Positions 1-6,004 of a stretch of 11,608 nucleotides of DNA are shown piece by piece. Each line of letters begins with the position of its first letter. The stretch's first letter is position 1. The notes beneath the pieces are model-generated. The model made no database searches, was not told where the DNA came from, and worked only from the letters and a program-made list of their open reading frames with translations. Position numbers and translations under genes: made by a program. The stretch comes from an uncultured Pelolinea sp. GTDB lineage: Bacteria > Chloroflexota > Anaerolineae > Anaerolineales > Anaerolineaceae. The stretch lies in contig CALGUJ010000029.1 of assembly GCA_937902055.1 (NCBI GenBank), positions 1 to 11,608 on the forward strand, in the 5' to 3' direction.

Positions 1-474
1 GGTGGGGGGAATTTTTAATTCGTCGCCGACCGAGATCAGGTGAGGATCGTCCTGCAGGACGTCGTAATTGGCCCACAGGATGGTCTCGGGATCGACCTCG
101 TATTTTTCAGCGATACCGAACAGCGAATCTCCGCTGGAGACCTTGTATTCCACCACGCCGCTGCGTGTGCCGGTGGGCAGGACCGTATCGGGATTGGCCG
201 AGCGTTCCACGGCAGCGTAGGTTTTATCGGGCGAGTAGTTCGGCAGGCTTGAAACGGTTTGGGCTTCGCCCGAAGGCCGCAGGGAGGAGAAATTCAGGAA
301 TGAAAACAGCGATTTCCCGCTGAAATATTGATAGAGGGAAAACCCTGTCAGGGCGATCATCAAGCCGGAGATCACCCAGGTAGCAGCCACCAGCCAGACG
401 GGATAGTTTTTCCTGGTTTCGGTTTTTTCCCGGGGTTTTTCTTCCGGCTGATCTGCTTTGTTGAAAATGGACAC
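1..474 (-). CDS. Membrane-anchored LysM-domain protein (partial, C-terminus outside window)
   Basis: The reading frame opens at GTG (474-472), and 158 codons are visible before the window edge. Residues 1-24 are polar and charged (begins MSIFNKADQPEEKPREK). About 25-51 is one hydrophobic membrane segment (from PVWLVAATWVISGL to LYQYF), with no signal-peptidase or lipobox motif, so it is probably an N-terminal anchor. A Ser/Pro-rich spacer follows, then a LysM domain at about 108-156 (VEYKVSSGDSLFGIAEKY, then PETILWAN, ending VGDELKIPP). LysM domains bind peptidoglycan or chitin-like glycans. The start lies 2 bases after the rho stop, and a GGAG inside the last rho codons gives a Shine-Dalgarno 8 bases upstream, so it is probably co-transcribed and translationally coupled with rho. 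By analogy with similar proteins, the missing part may hold more LysM repeats or an M23 peptidase; that is inference. No ATG is available near this point, which supports GTG. Confidence 0.85.
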   Translation of the reverse strand, partial: MSIFNKADQPEEKPREKTETRKNYPVWLVAATWVISGLMIALTGFSLYQYFSGKSLFSFLNFSSLRPSGEAQTVSSLPNYSPDKTYAAVERSANPDTVLPTGTRSGVVEYKVSSGDSLFGIAEKYEVDPETILWANYDVLQDDPHLISVGDELKIPPT

Positions 475-476
475 AG

Positions 477-1751
477 TTATGACTCCGCGGAAAGCGCTTC
501 CAAAAATTCGGTATTGCTTTTGGTTTGGTTCATCTTGTTTAAAATGGCTTCGGACGCCACTGCCGGATCCATGCCGGCGCCTTGGGGCGCCTGGCCGATC
601 ATTTGCAGATACATACGGCGCATGAGCCATACACGCTGCAGGATCTCCGGAGAGAGTAGTAATTCTTCACGGCGTGTCGAAGAGCGTTCAAGATCGATGG
701 CCGGGAAGATGCGTCTCTCCTGCAGGCGGCGTGAAAGATGCAGTTCCATGTTACCGGTGCCTTTGAACTCTTCGTAAACCACGTCATCCAAACGCGAACC
801 GGTATCAATCAGGGCGGTGGCGAGGATGGTCAGCGATCCGCCGCCTTCAATGTTGCGGGCTGCGCCGTAGAAACGTTTGGGCGGATAGAGCGCCGAGGGA
901 TCCATACCGCCGGAAAGCGTGCGGCCGGAGGGATTGACCACCAGGTTATAGGCGCGCGCCAGGCGCGTGAGGCTATCCATCAGGATGACCACGTCGTGGC
1001 CGATCTCAACCAGGCGTTTGGCGCGGTTGAGGGTGATCTCGGCGGTGCGCACGTGCGAGGTGACCGGTTCATCGAAAGTCGAGGCGACCACTTCGCCTTC
1101 CACCGAGCGGTCCATGTCGGTGACCTCCTCGGGGCGTTCACCGATCAGGCTGACCAGCAAATCGATTTCCGGGTAGTTCTCGGAGATGGCGTTGGCAATT
1201 TCTTTCATGATGGTGGTCTTGCCGGCTTTGGGCGGCGAGACGATCATGCCGCGCTGCCCGCGCCCGATGGGCGCGATCAGGTTGATCAGGCGGTTGGAGA
1301 GGATGTTGCGTTTGGTTTCCAGGTCGATGCGCTGCTCGGGGAAGATCGGAGTGAGGTTTTCGAATTTAACGCGCTCGTGGTTTTCCTCCGGGATCATGCC
1401 ATTTACCGATTCCACCTTGATCAAGCCGTAATGGCGTTCGGATTCGCGCGGAGGGCGGATTTGCCCGAAAACCATATCGCCGTTGCGCAGGTCGAAGCGG
1501 CGCAGTTGCGCCTGGGAAACGTAGATGTCGTTCTTGCTCATCTGGTAATTCTCGCGCAGGAAACCAATCCCTTCCGGCATGATCTCCAGAATTCCGCCTC
1601 CTTTCTCGACGCCTTCCTCCACGCTGGTGCGGGAGTTGATGGCGATCATCAGATATTCCTTTTTACGCATGCGCGCATTGGGAATACCCAATTCCTCGCC
1701 CATCTTGCGAAGCTCGTGCAGTGGCTTGCTTTGTAATTCGGAGATCTCCAT
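477..1751 (-). CDS. rho: Transcription termination factor Rho
   Basis: Rho is the hexameric RNA-dependent ATPase and helicase that loads on C-rich nascent RNA and dislodges RNA polymerase. The 424-residue length is normal (E. coli 419). Seen in order: an N-terminal Rho_N helical domain (about 1-40); a cold-shock-like RNA-binding domain (about 51-118) with the RNP-type GIGFLREN (61-68); Walker A SPPKAGKTT (172-180); Walker B VVILMDS (254-260); Q-loop TLSGG (278-282); and R-loop with its flanking segment GTGNMELHLSRR (331-342). The ATG is preceded by AGGTAGGT, an acceptable Shine-Dalgarno. No large insertion interrupts the RNA-binding domain, unlike Rho of some Actinobacteria. The gene follows rpoD after a 228-base gap carrying its own promoter and a leader of about 175 nt, suggesting independent, possibly autogenous, control. 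The LysM gene follows at 2 bases. Confidence 0.98.
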   Translation of the reverse strand: MEISELQSKPLHELRKMGEELGIPNARMRKKEYLMIAINSRTSVEEGVEKGGGILEIMPEGIGFLRENYQMSKNDIYVSQAQLRRFDLRNGDMVFGQIRPPRESERHYGLIKVESVNGMIPEENHERVKFENLTPIFPEQRIDLETKRNILSNRLINLIAPIGRGQRGMIVSPPKAGKTTIMKEIANAISENYPEIDLLVSLIGERPEEVTDMDRSVEGEVVASTFDEPVTSHVRTAEITLNRAKRLVEIGHDVVILMDSLTRLARAYNLVVNPSGRTLSGGMDPSALYPPKRFYGAARNIEGGGSLTILATALIDTGSRLDDVVYEEFKGTGNMELHLSRRLQERRIFPAIDLERSSTRREELLLSPEILQRVWLMRRMYLQMIGQAPQGAGMDPAVASEAILNKMNQTKSNTEFLEALSAES

Positions 1752-1926
1752 AATACCTACCTGTCAGTTAAATAGATTGAATTGAAATTGGGGCAAACAT
1801 AGCCAAGAAATGCATAACTACGAACGCTGATTGATAAAAAGTCCTTTTAGGGAATGTTTTTGGGCTTTTTACCATGACCAGGTAATGACAGCCCAATATT
1901 GATGCAAGAATTGTATCTCTTAATGC
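1752..1926 (-). promoter_or_regulatory. Putative rho 5' leader with hairpin and possible 35-codon uORF
   Basis: If transcription starts about 7 bases after the -10 hexamer, the rho mRNA has a leader of about 175 nt. It contains an imperfect hairpin at 1860-1896: outer arms TTGGGCT/AGCCCAA (7 bp), internal loop, inner arms TTACC/GGTAA (5 bp), 7-nt apical loop. It also contains an ORF of 35 codons plus stop (minus 1875-1768, begins MVKSPKTFPKR) whose ATG lies at the apical loop of that hairpin and whose stop is 16 bases before the rho ATG. No Shine-Dalgarno precedes this ORF, and no U-run follows the hairpin, so it is not a simple intrinsic terminator. E. coli rho is autoregulated through its leader; whether this leader acts similarly is inference. 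Confidence 0.35.
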
Positions 1927-1932
1927 GCGCGC

Positions 1933-1961
1933 ATTATAACATGGTTAAAAATTCCCTGCAA
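1933..1961 (-). promoter_or_regulatory. Sigma-70-type promoter for rho
   Basis: Read on the minus strand, TTGCAG (1961-1956), a 17-base spacer and a perfect TATAAT (1938-1933) lie just after the rpoD stop. The -35 matches the consensus only at TTG, but the spacing is ideal. The predicted start is near 1926. This would uncouple rho from the dnaG-rpoD transcript. Confidence 0.6.
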
Positions 1962-1981
1962 GAACAGCCATTTCCCTGTTC
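1962..1981 (-). other. Hairpin at the rpoD stop codon
   Basis: On the minus strand GAACAG (1981-1976), an 8-base loop and CTGTTC (1967-1962) form a 6-bp stem that begins within the rpoD TGA stop codon. A run of five T follows only after about ten further bases, so as an intrinsic terminator it is weak. It abuts the -35 of the rho promoter. It may protect the rpoD 3' end or partly terminate; the function is not established by sequence. Confidence 0.3.
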
Positions 1982-3647
1982 AACCAAAATACTCCCGCAA
2001 GTGGCGGCTGCGCGTTGGATGGCGCAACTTGCGTAATGCCTTGGCTTCAATTTGGCGGATGCGTTCACGAGTCACATTGAAGTAGTTGCTGACTTCTTCC
2101 AGCGTGTGATCTTTGCCGTCGATCAACCCGAAACGCAGTTCCAGCACCTGGCGCTCGCGCTCGCTTAACGCGCCCAGGGCGTTCTGCACCTGTTCGCGCA
2201 GCATCTCGCGAGCGGCGGCGTCCATGGGTTCGATGGCTTCGTCATCTTCGATGAAATCACCCAACTGACTGCTGTCTTCGTCGCCGATCGGGCGCTCCAA
2301 CGACACCGGTTCCTCGGCCGATTTCATGATGCGCTGAATTTTCAACGCAGCCGCGTCCCATCGTGATTGCAAATCGGCGCCGATTGGTGAGTCGCCTTTG
2401 AGCGCTTTTTTGATGCGGTTGCGATCTTCTTCGGGAAGGAAATCCGATTCAATCGCCAAATCTTCCGGGTTGGGGTCCCGGCCCAGTTTCTGCACCAGCG
2501 AGCGCTGGATGCGCAGCAGCTTGGAGATGGATTCGAATAAATGCACAGGAATGCGAATGGTGCGCGCCTGTTCGGCGATGTGGCGGCTGATGGATTGGCG
2601 AATCCACCAGGTGGCGTAGGTGCTGAATTTGAAACCGCGCGCCGGGTCGAACTTGGTGACAGCCCGCAGCAGGCCCAGGTTGCCTTCCTGGATGAGATCC
2701 AGCAGTGAAATCCCGCGCCCCAGGTAGCGCTTGGCAACACTGACCACCAACCGCAGGTTAGCCTTGATCAGGTTTTGGGTGGCATCCTCCGAAAGATCGC
2801 TCACCGCGCGAATATTCTTTTTCAGGTCCGGAATATCCGGCAAATGGTTTTGGCAGGTTTTTTCAGTGGGAAAATTTCCCTTGCTGCGCAGTTGTTCCAG
2901 CAGGTATAGCGCCAGAGATTCCGGCAGCAGGTAAGCCGCCAGGAAGAATGCGTAAATTTCCTGGATAAATCCGGCAAGCAGTTGCTGGCGGATGGGGTCG
3001 GAAACGTGTTCGTTCTCGCGCCAGAAAGTATTCAGGTAATCGCGGGTGTAGGAGGGTTCGTCGCTCTCCCACTTCTGCCGCAAAGCTTGGGATTCCGCCA
3101 GCACCAGCGTAAAATCGGGCAATTCCACCACCGGATTGGATTGGCAGAAAGCCTGCAGGTTTTTATACGACTCCAGCAGGTCTTTGATGATTTGGCAAAA
3201 CAGGTTTTGGATGCGTTCGTCATCTTTGGAAGATGCGCTTTCCCGTTCCATCAGCCAATCCAGGCGTTTCTTGGCTTCATTACGAGTGGCCAGGCGGAAT
3301 TCGGATTCGGCAGTGAGCAGCTCGATCTGGCCGATTTCTTTCAGGTAGAGACGCACCGGGTCTTCCGATAACTCCAGTGTTAGCGAAGGGGCGGCCACGA
3401 TCTCGCCGCTTTCATCCGCGGCTTCTTCGATGTCCACTTCCGAATCCAGCAAGTCGCCTTCATCCGGCTTGAAAGGTTCCCGATCGATTTCCTGTAGAAG
3501 AGTGCCATCGAGTTCTTCCGGTTCAAGCTCGAGCGAATCGGTTTCTCCCTGCGGCTCATCCATCAACACTTGTTTTTTTGGGGGAGATTTCCGGCTTTTA
3601 TTTGACCGCGGCGACGGCGATTTGGGCGTATTAACCTTTTGGGTCAT
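1980..3647 (-). CDS. rpoD: Primary RNA polymerase sigma factor (sigma-70/SigA, group 1)
   Basis: This is the housekeeping sigma factor that directs RNA polymerase to -10/-35 promoters. Numbered from the chosen ATG (555 residues): basic Ser/Pro/Lys tail 1-27; acidic segment about 30-85; region 1.2 at 93-124 ([17 protein letters not shown]); non-conserved region about 125-285; region 2 at 289-359 ([32 protein letters not shown]); region 3 from 360; region 3.2 finger about 448-471 ([19 protein letters not shown]); region 4 at 482-555 with the helix-turn-helix [21 protein letters not shown] spacer of about 30 residues (near 415-447) separates region 3.1 from the finger, longer than in E. coli. 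An in-frame TTG (3680), overlapping the dnaG stop, would add 11 residues, but the ATG at 3647 gives the more typical N-terminus. Neither has a Shine-Dalgarno. A TATAAT ends 7 bases before the ATG, so the promoter-proximal mRNA may be leaderless. Confidence 0.96.
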   Translation of the reverse strand: MTQKVNTPKSPSPRSNKSRKSPPKKQVLMDEPQGETDSLELEPEELDGTLLQEIDREPFKPDEGDLLDSEVDIEEAADESGEIVAAPSLTLELSEDPVRLYLKEIGQIELLTAESEFRLATRNEAKKRLDWLMERESASSKDDERIQNLFCQIIKDLLESYKNLQAFCQSNPVVELPDFTLVLAESQALRQKWESDEPSYTRDYLNTFWRENEHVSDPIRQQLLAGFIQEIYAFFLAAYLLPESLALYLLEQLRSKGNFPTEKTCQNHLPDIPDLKKNIRAVSDLSEDATQNLIKANLRLVVSVAKRYLGRGISLLDLIQEGNLGLLRAVTKFDPARGFKFSTYATWWIRQSISRHIAEQARTIRIPVHLFESISKLLRIQRSLVQKLGRDPNPEDLAIESDFLPEEDRNRIKKALKGDSPIGADLQSRWDAAALKIQRIMKSAEEPVSLERPIGDEDSSQLGDFIEDDEAIEPMDAAAREMLREQVQNALGALSERERQVLELRFGLIDGKDHTLEEVSNYFNVTRERIRQIEAKALRKLRHPTRSRHLREYFG

Positions 3648-3654
3648 GGGTTTA

Positions 3655-3680
3655 ATTATACATGAGAGCGGACTAGTCAA
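3655..3680 (-). promoter_or_regulatory. Putative rpoD-proximal promoter (possibly leaderless mRNA)
   Basis: A perfect minus-strand TATAAT (3660-3655) is followed by seven bases (TAAACCC) and the rpoD ATG. Standard geometry would start RNA at or within a base or two of the start codon. TTGACT (3680-3675), overlapping the dnaG stop codon, is the best -35 but the spacer is only 14 bases, so that half is doubtful. A sigma-factor promoter at the end of dnaG would allow rpoD expression independent of primase. Confidence 0.45.
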
Positions 3681-5595
3681 ACTGTAAGGGGGCTGCCAGC
3701 GCTTTATCCAGAATGCCGCGCATGCGGATCAGCTTCATCAAATTGACTTGGAACGCGCGCTGCTCGTCAATCTCCGGGGGGGATTCCTGGTTATCCTGCA
3801 AGAAACGATAATCCTGAATGCGGGTGTTCACGGAATTCTGGCGCATGCGCATGATAGTGTAGAGGATGTCCTCCAATTCCCGTTTTTCGTCGACTTTCTT
3901 TTCTTCTTGTGATTCCCCCGAGGTTTCAGGGAAAAGTACCGCCAGATCGCCTTCCGCCAGTGCTTCCTGTAAAAACGAATCCGGGTCCTGCTCGTTTTGT
4001 TTGACTGCCAGGTACACTGCTTCCAGCATTTGCTGGTGTTCGCTGGATTGAAAATCTTCAACGTTCAGCCGCTCCAGTTTCTGGTTCTGCATGAAGCGGT
4101 TGATGCGGTAAATTTGGTCCGGATTCTTGACCAGGTAAGCGACAACGAGTTGTTCCATGGCATGAACGTTGATGGATTGGTTTAACCCGATACCTGCTAC
4201 CGGCTTCACGGTATTATCTGCGGCAGGACGGGCGTCACGCTGCCGGCGGCTGCGGCGGTTCTGCCCGGAAAGCATCAGCAAGGCCTGCTCGTCCACTTGC
4301 AGCACGCGCGCCACCTGCTGGCGGTAAGCGTCGCGTTCCACAGGGTTGGGCACGTCGTTGATCAGCGGCAGGATGCGGCCGGCGATATCGCTTTTGGTTT
4401 TCGGGTCGCTGATATCCGCGCCTGTGATCAGCGTGTCCAGCACGTGCGTGATGATCGGCTTGGCTGTGGCGATCAGGGTTTTCCACTCTTCGGGATTGCG
4501 CAGCACGATTTCGTCCGGGTCGAGGTCGTCCGGCATGCTGCTGACGCGCAAATCGGCCTGCAGGCGGGCTTCGTTATGCAGCAAGCCGCGTGCGTCGAAG
4601 ACCAGGTCGGTGCTGTGGTCAAGCGCTTCGCGCGCCACTTCCAGACCGCGCAAAGTGGCTTTGACGCCGGCCGCGTCCGGGTCGAGCGCCAGCACGATGC
4701 GGCGCGTATAGCGTTTAAGCTGGCGCATCTGCACCTCGGTCAGGGCAGTGCCCATGGGCGAGACCACGTTCTGGAAACCCTCCTGGTGCACCACGATCAC
4801 GTCCAGGTAGCCTTCCACGATGATCGCCTGGTCCCCGCTGCGGATGGCTTTGCGGGCTTTGTCCAGCCCGTACAGCAGGCTGCTTTTATCGAAGAGCGAG
4901 GTTTGCGGCGAGTTCATGAATTTGGGCACGTCGTTGGGGTCCAGGATGCGCCCGCCGAAGCCAGCCATGTTGCCGCCCGCATCGCGGATGGGGAACATCA
5001 GGCGGTGGCGGAAGCGGTCGAAGGCACGGCCATCGTCTTTTTCGCTCAACAAACCCGCGTCGATAATATCCTTTTGCGGGTAACCTTTTTTCAGGAAGTA
5101 ATTCAGGGTGGCGTCCCAGGCGTTGGGCGCGTAACCCAACCCCCAGGCTTCGGCGGTTTCGGGTTTGAGGCCGCGTTTGGCGAGGAAAGCCAAAGCTTCT
5201 TTGCCCTCTTCGGTTTGGGTCAACTGGTGGCGGTAGAATACGACGGCTTCTTCCAATAATTTGCGTAGCTGGACGTCGCGTTCATTCTCTTTCTCGCGCT
5301 GCGGGGTGAGCGGTTCCAGCTTGACCCCGGCGCGTTCTGCCAGGTTTTGCAGCGCTTCTTTGAAATCCCAGCCTTCTTTTTTCATCACGAAGCGGAAAAT
5401 GTCGCCGCCTTCATTGCACTCGCCGAAACAGCGCCAAGTGCCGGAATCGGGGAAGACTACAAAAGCGGGTGTATGCGTGTTGGCATGGAAGGGGCAGAAA
5501 CCGGTGTAGTTTTTGCCGCTCCTTTTCAGCTTGACGCTTTCGGACACGATATCCACGATGTCCAGCCGGCTTTTGATCTCATCAATCGTATTCAT
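3673..5595 (-). CDS. dnaG: DNA primase DnaG
   Basis: DnaG synthesises RNA primers for Okazaki fragments at the replication fork, working with the DnaB helicase. The 640-residue length is normal. Seen in order: CHC2 zinc-binding domain (about 1-95) with ligands C34, H37, C56 and C60; the catalytic core with the conserved [10 protein letters not shown] (194-203) and [10 protein letters not shown] (242-251); TOPRIM signatures EGYLDV (261-266, acidic E261) and LDPDAAG (304-310, D305 and D307); and a C-terminal helicase-interaction region (about 475-640) after a basic Arg-rich linker near 447-455. The zinc motif spacing is CX2H-X18-CX3C, one residue longer in two gaps than in E. coli (X17, CX2C). 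The ATG at 5595 has no recognisable Shine-Dalgarno and lies 18 bases after a terminator-like hairpin, suggesting low expression. rpoD follows at 25 bases, the common dnaG-rpoD pairing. Confidence 0.98.
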   Translation of the reverse strand: MNTIDEIKSRLDIVDIVSESVKLKRSGKNYTGFCPFHANTHTPAFVVFPDSGTWRCFGECNEGGDIFRFVMKKEGWDFKEALQNLAERAGVKLEPLTPQREKENERDVQLRKLLEEAVVFYRHQLTQTEEGKEALAFLAKRGLKPETAEAWGLGYAPNAWDATLNYFLKKGYPQKDIIDAGLLSEKDDGRAFDRFRHRLMFPIRDAGGNMAGFGGRILDPNDVPKFMNSPQTSLFDKSSLLYGLDKARKAIRSGDQAIIVEGYLDVIVVHQEGFQNVVSPMGTALTEVQMRQLKRYTRRIVLALDPDAAGVKATLRGLEVAREALDHSTDLVFDARGLLHNEARLQADLRVSSMPDDLDPDEIVLRNPEEWKTLIATAKPIITHVLDTLITGADISDPKTKSDIAGRILPLINDVPNPVERDAYRQQVARVLQVDEQALLMLSGQNRRSRRQRDARPAADNTVKPVAGIGLNQSINVHAMEQLVVAYLVKNPDQIYRINRFMQNQKLERLNVEDFQSSEHQQMLEAVYLAVKQNEQDPDSFLQEALAEGDLAVLFPETSGESQEEKKVDEKRELEDILYTIMRMRQNSVNTRIQDYRFLQDNQESPPEIDEQRAFQVNLMKLIRMRGILDKALAAPLQFD

Positions 5596-5603
5596 GATAT
5601 GGT

Positions 5604-5635
5604 AAATAAAAATAAAACCATCCGAGGATGGTTTT
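5604..5635 (-). terminator. Intrinsic terminator-like hairpin upstream of dnaG
   Basis: On the minus strand the arms AAAACCATCC and GGATGGTTTT are perfectly complementary around two bases; realistically 9 bp close a CTCG tetraloop. An ATTTTTATTT tract follows at once. The plus strand is also T-rich after the stem, so it could work both ways, but no plus-strand gene feeds into it. It lies between the 97-residue gene and dnaG, leaving only 18 bases to the dnaG ATG, and so probably attenuates read-through into dnaG-rpoD. Confidence 0.75.
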
Positions 5636-5664
5636 ACTTTAATTGAAATTCGCAGTTAATGCAA
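5636..5664 (-). promoter_or_regulatory. Weak candidate dnaG promoter
   Basis: Minus-strand TTGCAT (5664-5659), a 17-base spacer and TAAAGT (5641-5636) sit directly before the terminator-like hairpin. Matches to consensus are only 3/6 and 4/6. If used, RNA would start inside the 5' arm of the hairpin, weakening the structure in its own transcript while read-through RNA from glyQS keeps the full stem. This is low-confidence pattern reading. Confidence 0.25.
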
Positions 5665-5677
5665 GTTGATAGACAGG

Positions 5678-5971
5678 TTAAGCCAGTAATTTATCCAATT
5701 CAACCAATAACTTTTCAGCGGTTTGGGTCAATTTTTCCTCAGGCAGGTCGTCGGCTTCGGCGCTGACTGTCACGCTGCCATCCAGCATGCTCACGACAAT
5801 ATTGCAGCGCACTTCCTGCCCATCCACGTTGCCGGTGCCCAGCACCAGGCGGGCCAATTCACGTTTTTTCCAAACAGTCAAACCCGCGTTGGGGATTGCC
5901 TTGATCGCGGCTTCGTATACTTCGTTATCGGATTTACCTTCATATGCTTTTTTCAATTGTATGGATGCCAT
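5678..5971 (-). CDS. Small conserved-looking hypothetical protein (97 aa)
   Basis: I do not recognise this family. The 97-residue product begins MASIQLKKAYEGKSDNEVYE and ends in an amphipathic Leu/Lys helix (TAEKLLVELDKLLA). Reading hydrophobicity by eye suggests a short strand, a helix (about 14-28), several strands (about 31-74, including LARLVLGTGN and SVTVSAEADD) and a C-terminal helix. That would be a compact cytosolic alpha/beta fold; it has no signal peptide, membrane segment or cysteine cluster, and one Cys (C56). It has a good Shine-Dalgarno, AGAGG, separated from ATG by an A-rich stretch. It lies 33 bases after glyQS, so it is probably in the same transcript, and is followed by a terminator-like hairpin. 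Its place between glyS and dnaG matches where Bacillus has ccpN and yqfL, but it resembles neither. Normal codon structure and a Shine-Dalgarno make it a real gene; the function is unknown. Confidence 0.85.
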   Translation of the reverse strand: MASIQLKKAYEGKSDNEVYEAAIKAIPNAGLTVWKKRELARLVLGTGNVDGQEVRCNIVVSMLDGSVTVSAEADDLPEEKLTQTAEKLLVELDKLLA

Positions 5972-6004
5972 TTTTTTTTACCTCTGTTTTCTACTGATAA
6001 ATTT

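Noticed and set aside
738..1736. Long plus-strand open frame (332 codons) opposite rho
   Set aside because: It lies entirely antisense to an unmistakable Rho. Its composition is that of a complementary-strand shadow of GC-biased codons, and it has no family motif.
1962..1981. Full intrinsic terminator after rpoD
   Set aside because: The stem is only 6 bp and the T-run is displaced by about ten bases, so I list it only as a hairpin.
3648..3680. TTG at 3680 as the rpoD start (566 residues)
   Set aside because: It overlaps the dnaG stop, has no Shine-Dalgarno, and adds a hydrophobic 11-residue tail not typical of primary sigma factors. The ATG at 3647 is preferred.
4297..5259. Long plus-strand open frame (320 codons) opposite dnaG
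   Set aside because: It is antisense to conserved primase domains, rich in His/Gln/Val as expected from reverse-complemented codons, and has no recognisable domain.
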